Assembly (NCBI GenBank): GCA_019426215.1
Contig: CM033404.1
Coordinates: 372,001-436,000 of the forward strand
Source of the DNA: Buddleja alternifolia
Lineage: Eukaryota; Streptophyta; Magnoliopsida; Lamiales; Scrophulariaceae
DNA: 64,000 bases
Direction of reading: 5' to 3'
The notes below the pieces were generated by a model, which was not told where the DNA came from, ran no database searches, and saw only the letters and a program-made list of their open reading frames with translations. This document shows, one piece after another, positions 63,429 to 64,000 of the stretch (its first letter is position 1; every line of letters starts with the position of its first letter). Both the position numbers and the translations under genes were made by a program.

Positions 63429-64000
63429 TTTCGTCTAAGTCGAGCTAATGACTTTAAAAAAGCGCTGCTTGGGAGGCAACCCAAGGGTTTTCGTTGCTGT
63501 CATTTTATTCGTTCATTTTCTTTTCTTTGCTTTCGTTGAGTTTTCTCATGTTTTCGTTTTATTTTTTGATTTCAGGTCTTTAGCAAAAGTGATCCACGCA
63601 GACAATTTGGCACCACTGTGCCCTGTGAAAACCTCTTAAAAAGGCCTGTTGAAATATTTACAGGAGATTTAGCACCACTGTGCCACATTGAAGCACGGTG
63701 GTGCAGCTGCGGAAAAAAAATATCCAAAATTTCATAATCTCCTAGTCAACCCAGATTGGCCCATTACACCAACTCACACTCGAATATTCTCCAAAGTCCC
63801 CAAATCCCCTCCAAACCCGTCTCCAACCCAAAATCCCCAAATCCTATTTCTATTCATCTTCTTCCTTAAAATTCACACCACCACTCCGCCACTCACACCA
63901 CACCACCTCCTATCGAGATTCCGCGCTACTGCTCTACTCTACCACGCCGCCGTCGCGGCTCAACTCCGGCAGCGCCGCTCTCCCTCTCTCGCTCGTTTCT
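63429..64000 (+). other. Athila element region downstream of pol
   Basis: Holds the hairpin CTTGGGAGGCAACCCAAG at about 63468-63485, a motif I recall as common downstream of pol in Athila-type elements. The word TTAGCACCACTGTGCC or its near copy occurs at about 63608 and 63669. The last 250 bases are C-rich. No env-like frame or LTR is visible before the window ends. Confidence 0.55.

Overview
The window is nuclear DNA from a flowering plant, most likely a eudicot. The genes have many introns with GT..AG borders, AT-rich introns and spacers, and plant-only families. These are a Raf-like ACT-domain kinase of the STY8/17/46 group, an MscS-like (MSL) channel, plant-type ATR, a PPR-Smr protein, a DUF89 phosphatase and DUF295. 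The transposable elements are typical plant ones: a chromovirus, Tat- and Athila-type Ty3/Gypsy elements, hAT- and Mutator-like MITEs, and a tRNA-derived SINE. I could not fix the species.

Layout. 1-3.7 kb: a cut-off MITE and AT-rich spacer. 3.7-16.6 kb: STY46-like protein kinase, + strand, 16 exons. Its fifth intron holds a 5.9-kb antisense chromovirus (5523-11454, 5-bp target duplication), which itself carries a small DNA transposon (8692-9220). 16.9-17.7 kb: two MITEs. 19.9-23.3 kb: MSL6/MSL8-type mechanosensitive channel, 5 exons, MITE in intron 4. 24.4 kb: SINE. 24.8-36.9 kb: complete ATR checkpoint kinase, 15 exons, about 2722 aa, MITE in intron 10. 38.0-39.5 kb: PPR-Smr gene, - strand, tail to tail with ATR. 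40-43 kb: microsatellites, a tandem repeat and a 1.2-kb Mutator-like element directly upstream of a small unrecognised proline-rich membrane protein gene. 43.6-48.4 kb: four tandem, decayed copies of a three-exon block from a DUF89 damage-control phosphatase, one split by a 1.1-kb hAT-like element. 48.6-53.7 kb: an 805-bp MITE, a 1653-bp solo LTR, and minus-strand gene remnants interrupted by two hAT-type MITEs, all with clean target duplications. 53.8-59.2 kb: a Tat-like LTR retrotransposon with a decayed gag, no pol, and an antisense plant-mobile-domain reading frame. 59.2-59.8 kb: DUF295 F-box-associated remnant. 60.9-62.1 kb: truncated Mutator-like element. 62.1-64 kb: Athila-type integrase fragment.

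The intact genes are housekeeping or signalling genes: ACT-domain kinase, membrane-tension channel, DNA-damage checkpoint kinase and an organellar PPR protein. From memory, four families here (STY8, MSL8, PPR At2g17033, DUF89 At2g17340) lie together on Arabidopsis chromosome 2 near At2g17000-At2g17700. This suggests an ancient collinear block, with ATR as an extra member here. The second half is a graveyard of insertions and tandem exon duplications. I found no rRNA, CRISPR array or complete tRNA gene, and no clearly new biological system. The most unusual items are the DUF89 exon array with a possible chimeric splice partner, the retrotransposon with an antisense mobile-domain ORF, and a retroelement pol frame that runs through the polypurine tract into its own LTR.
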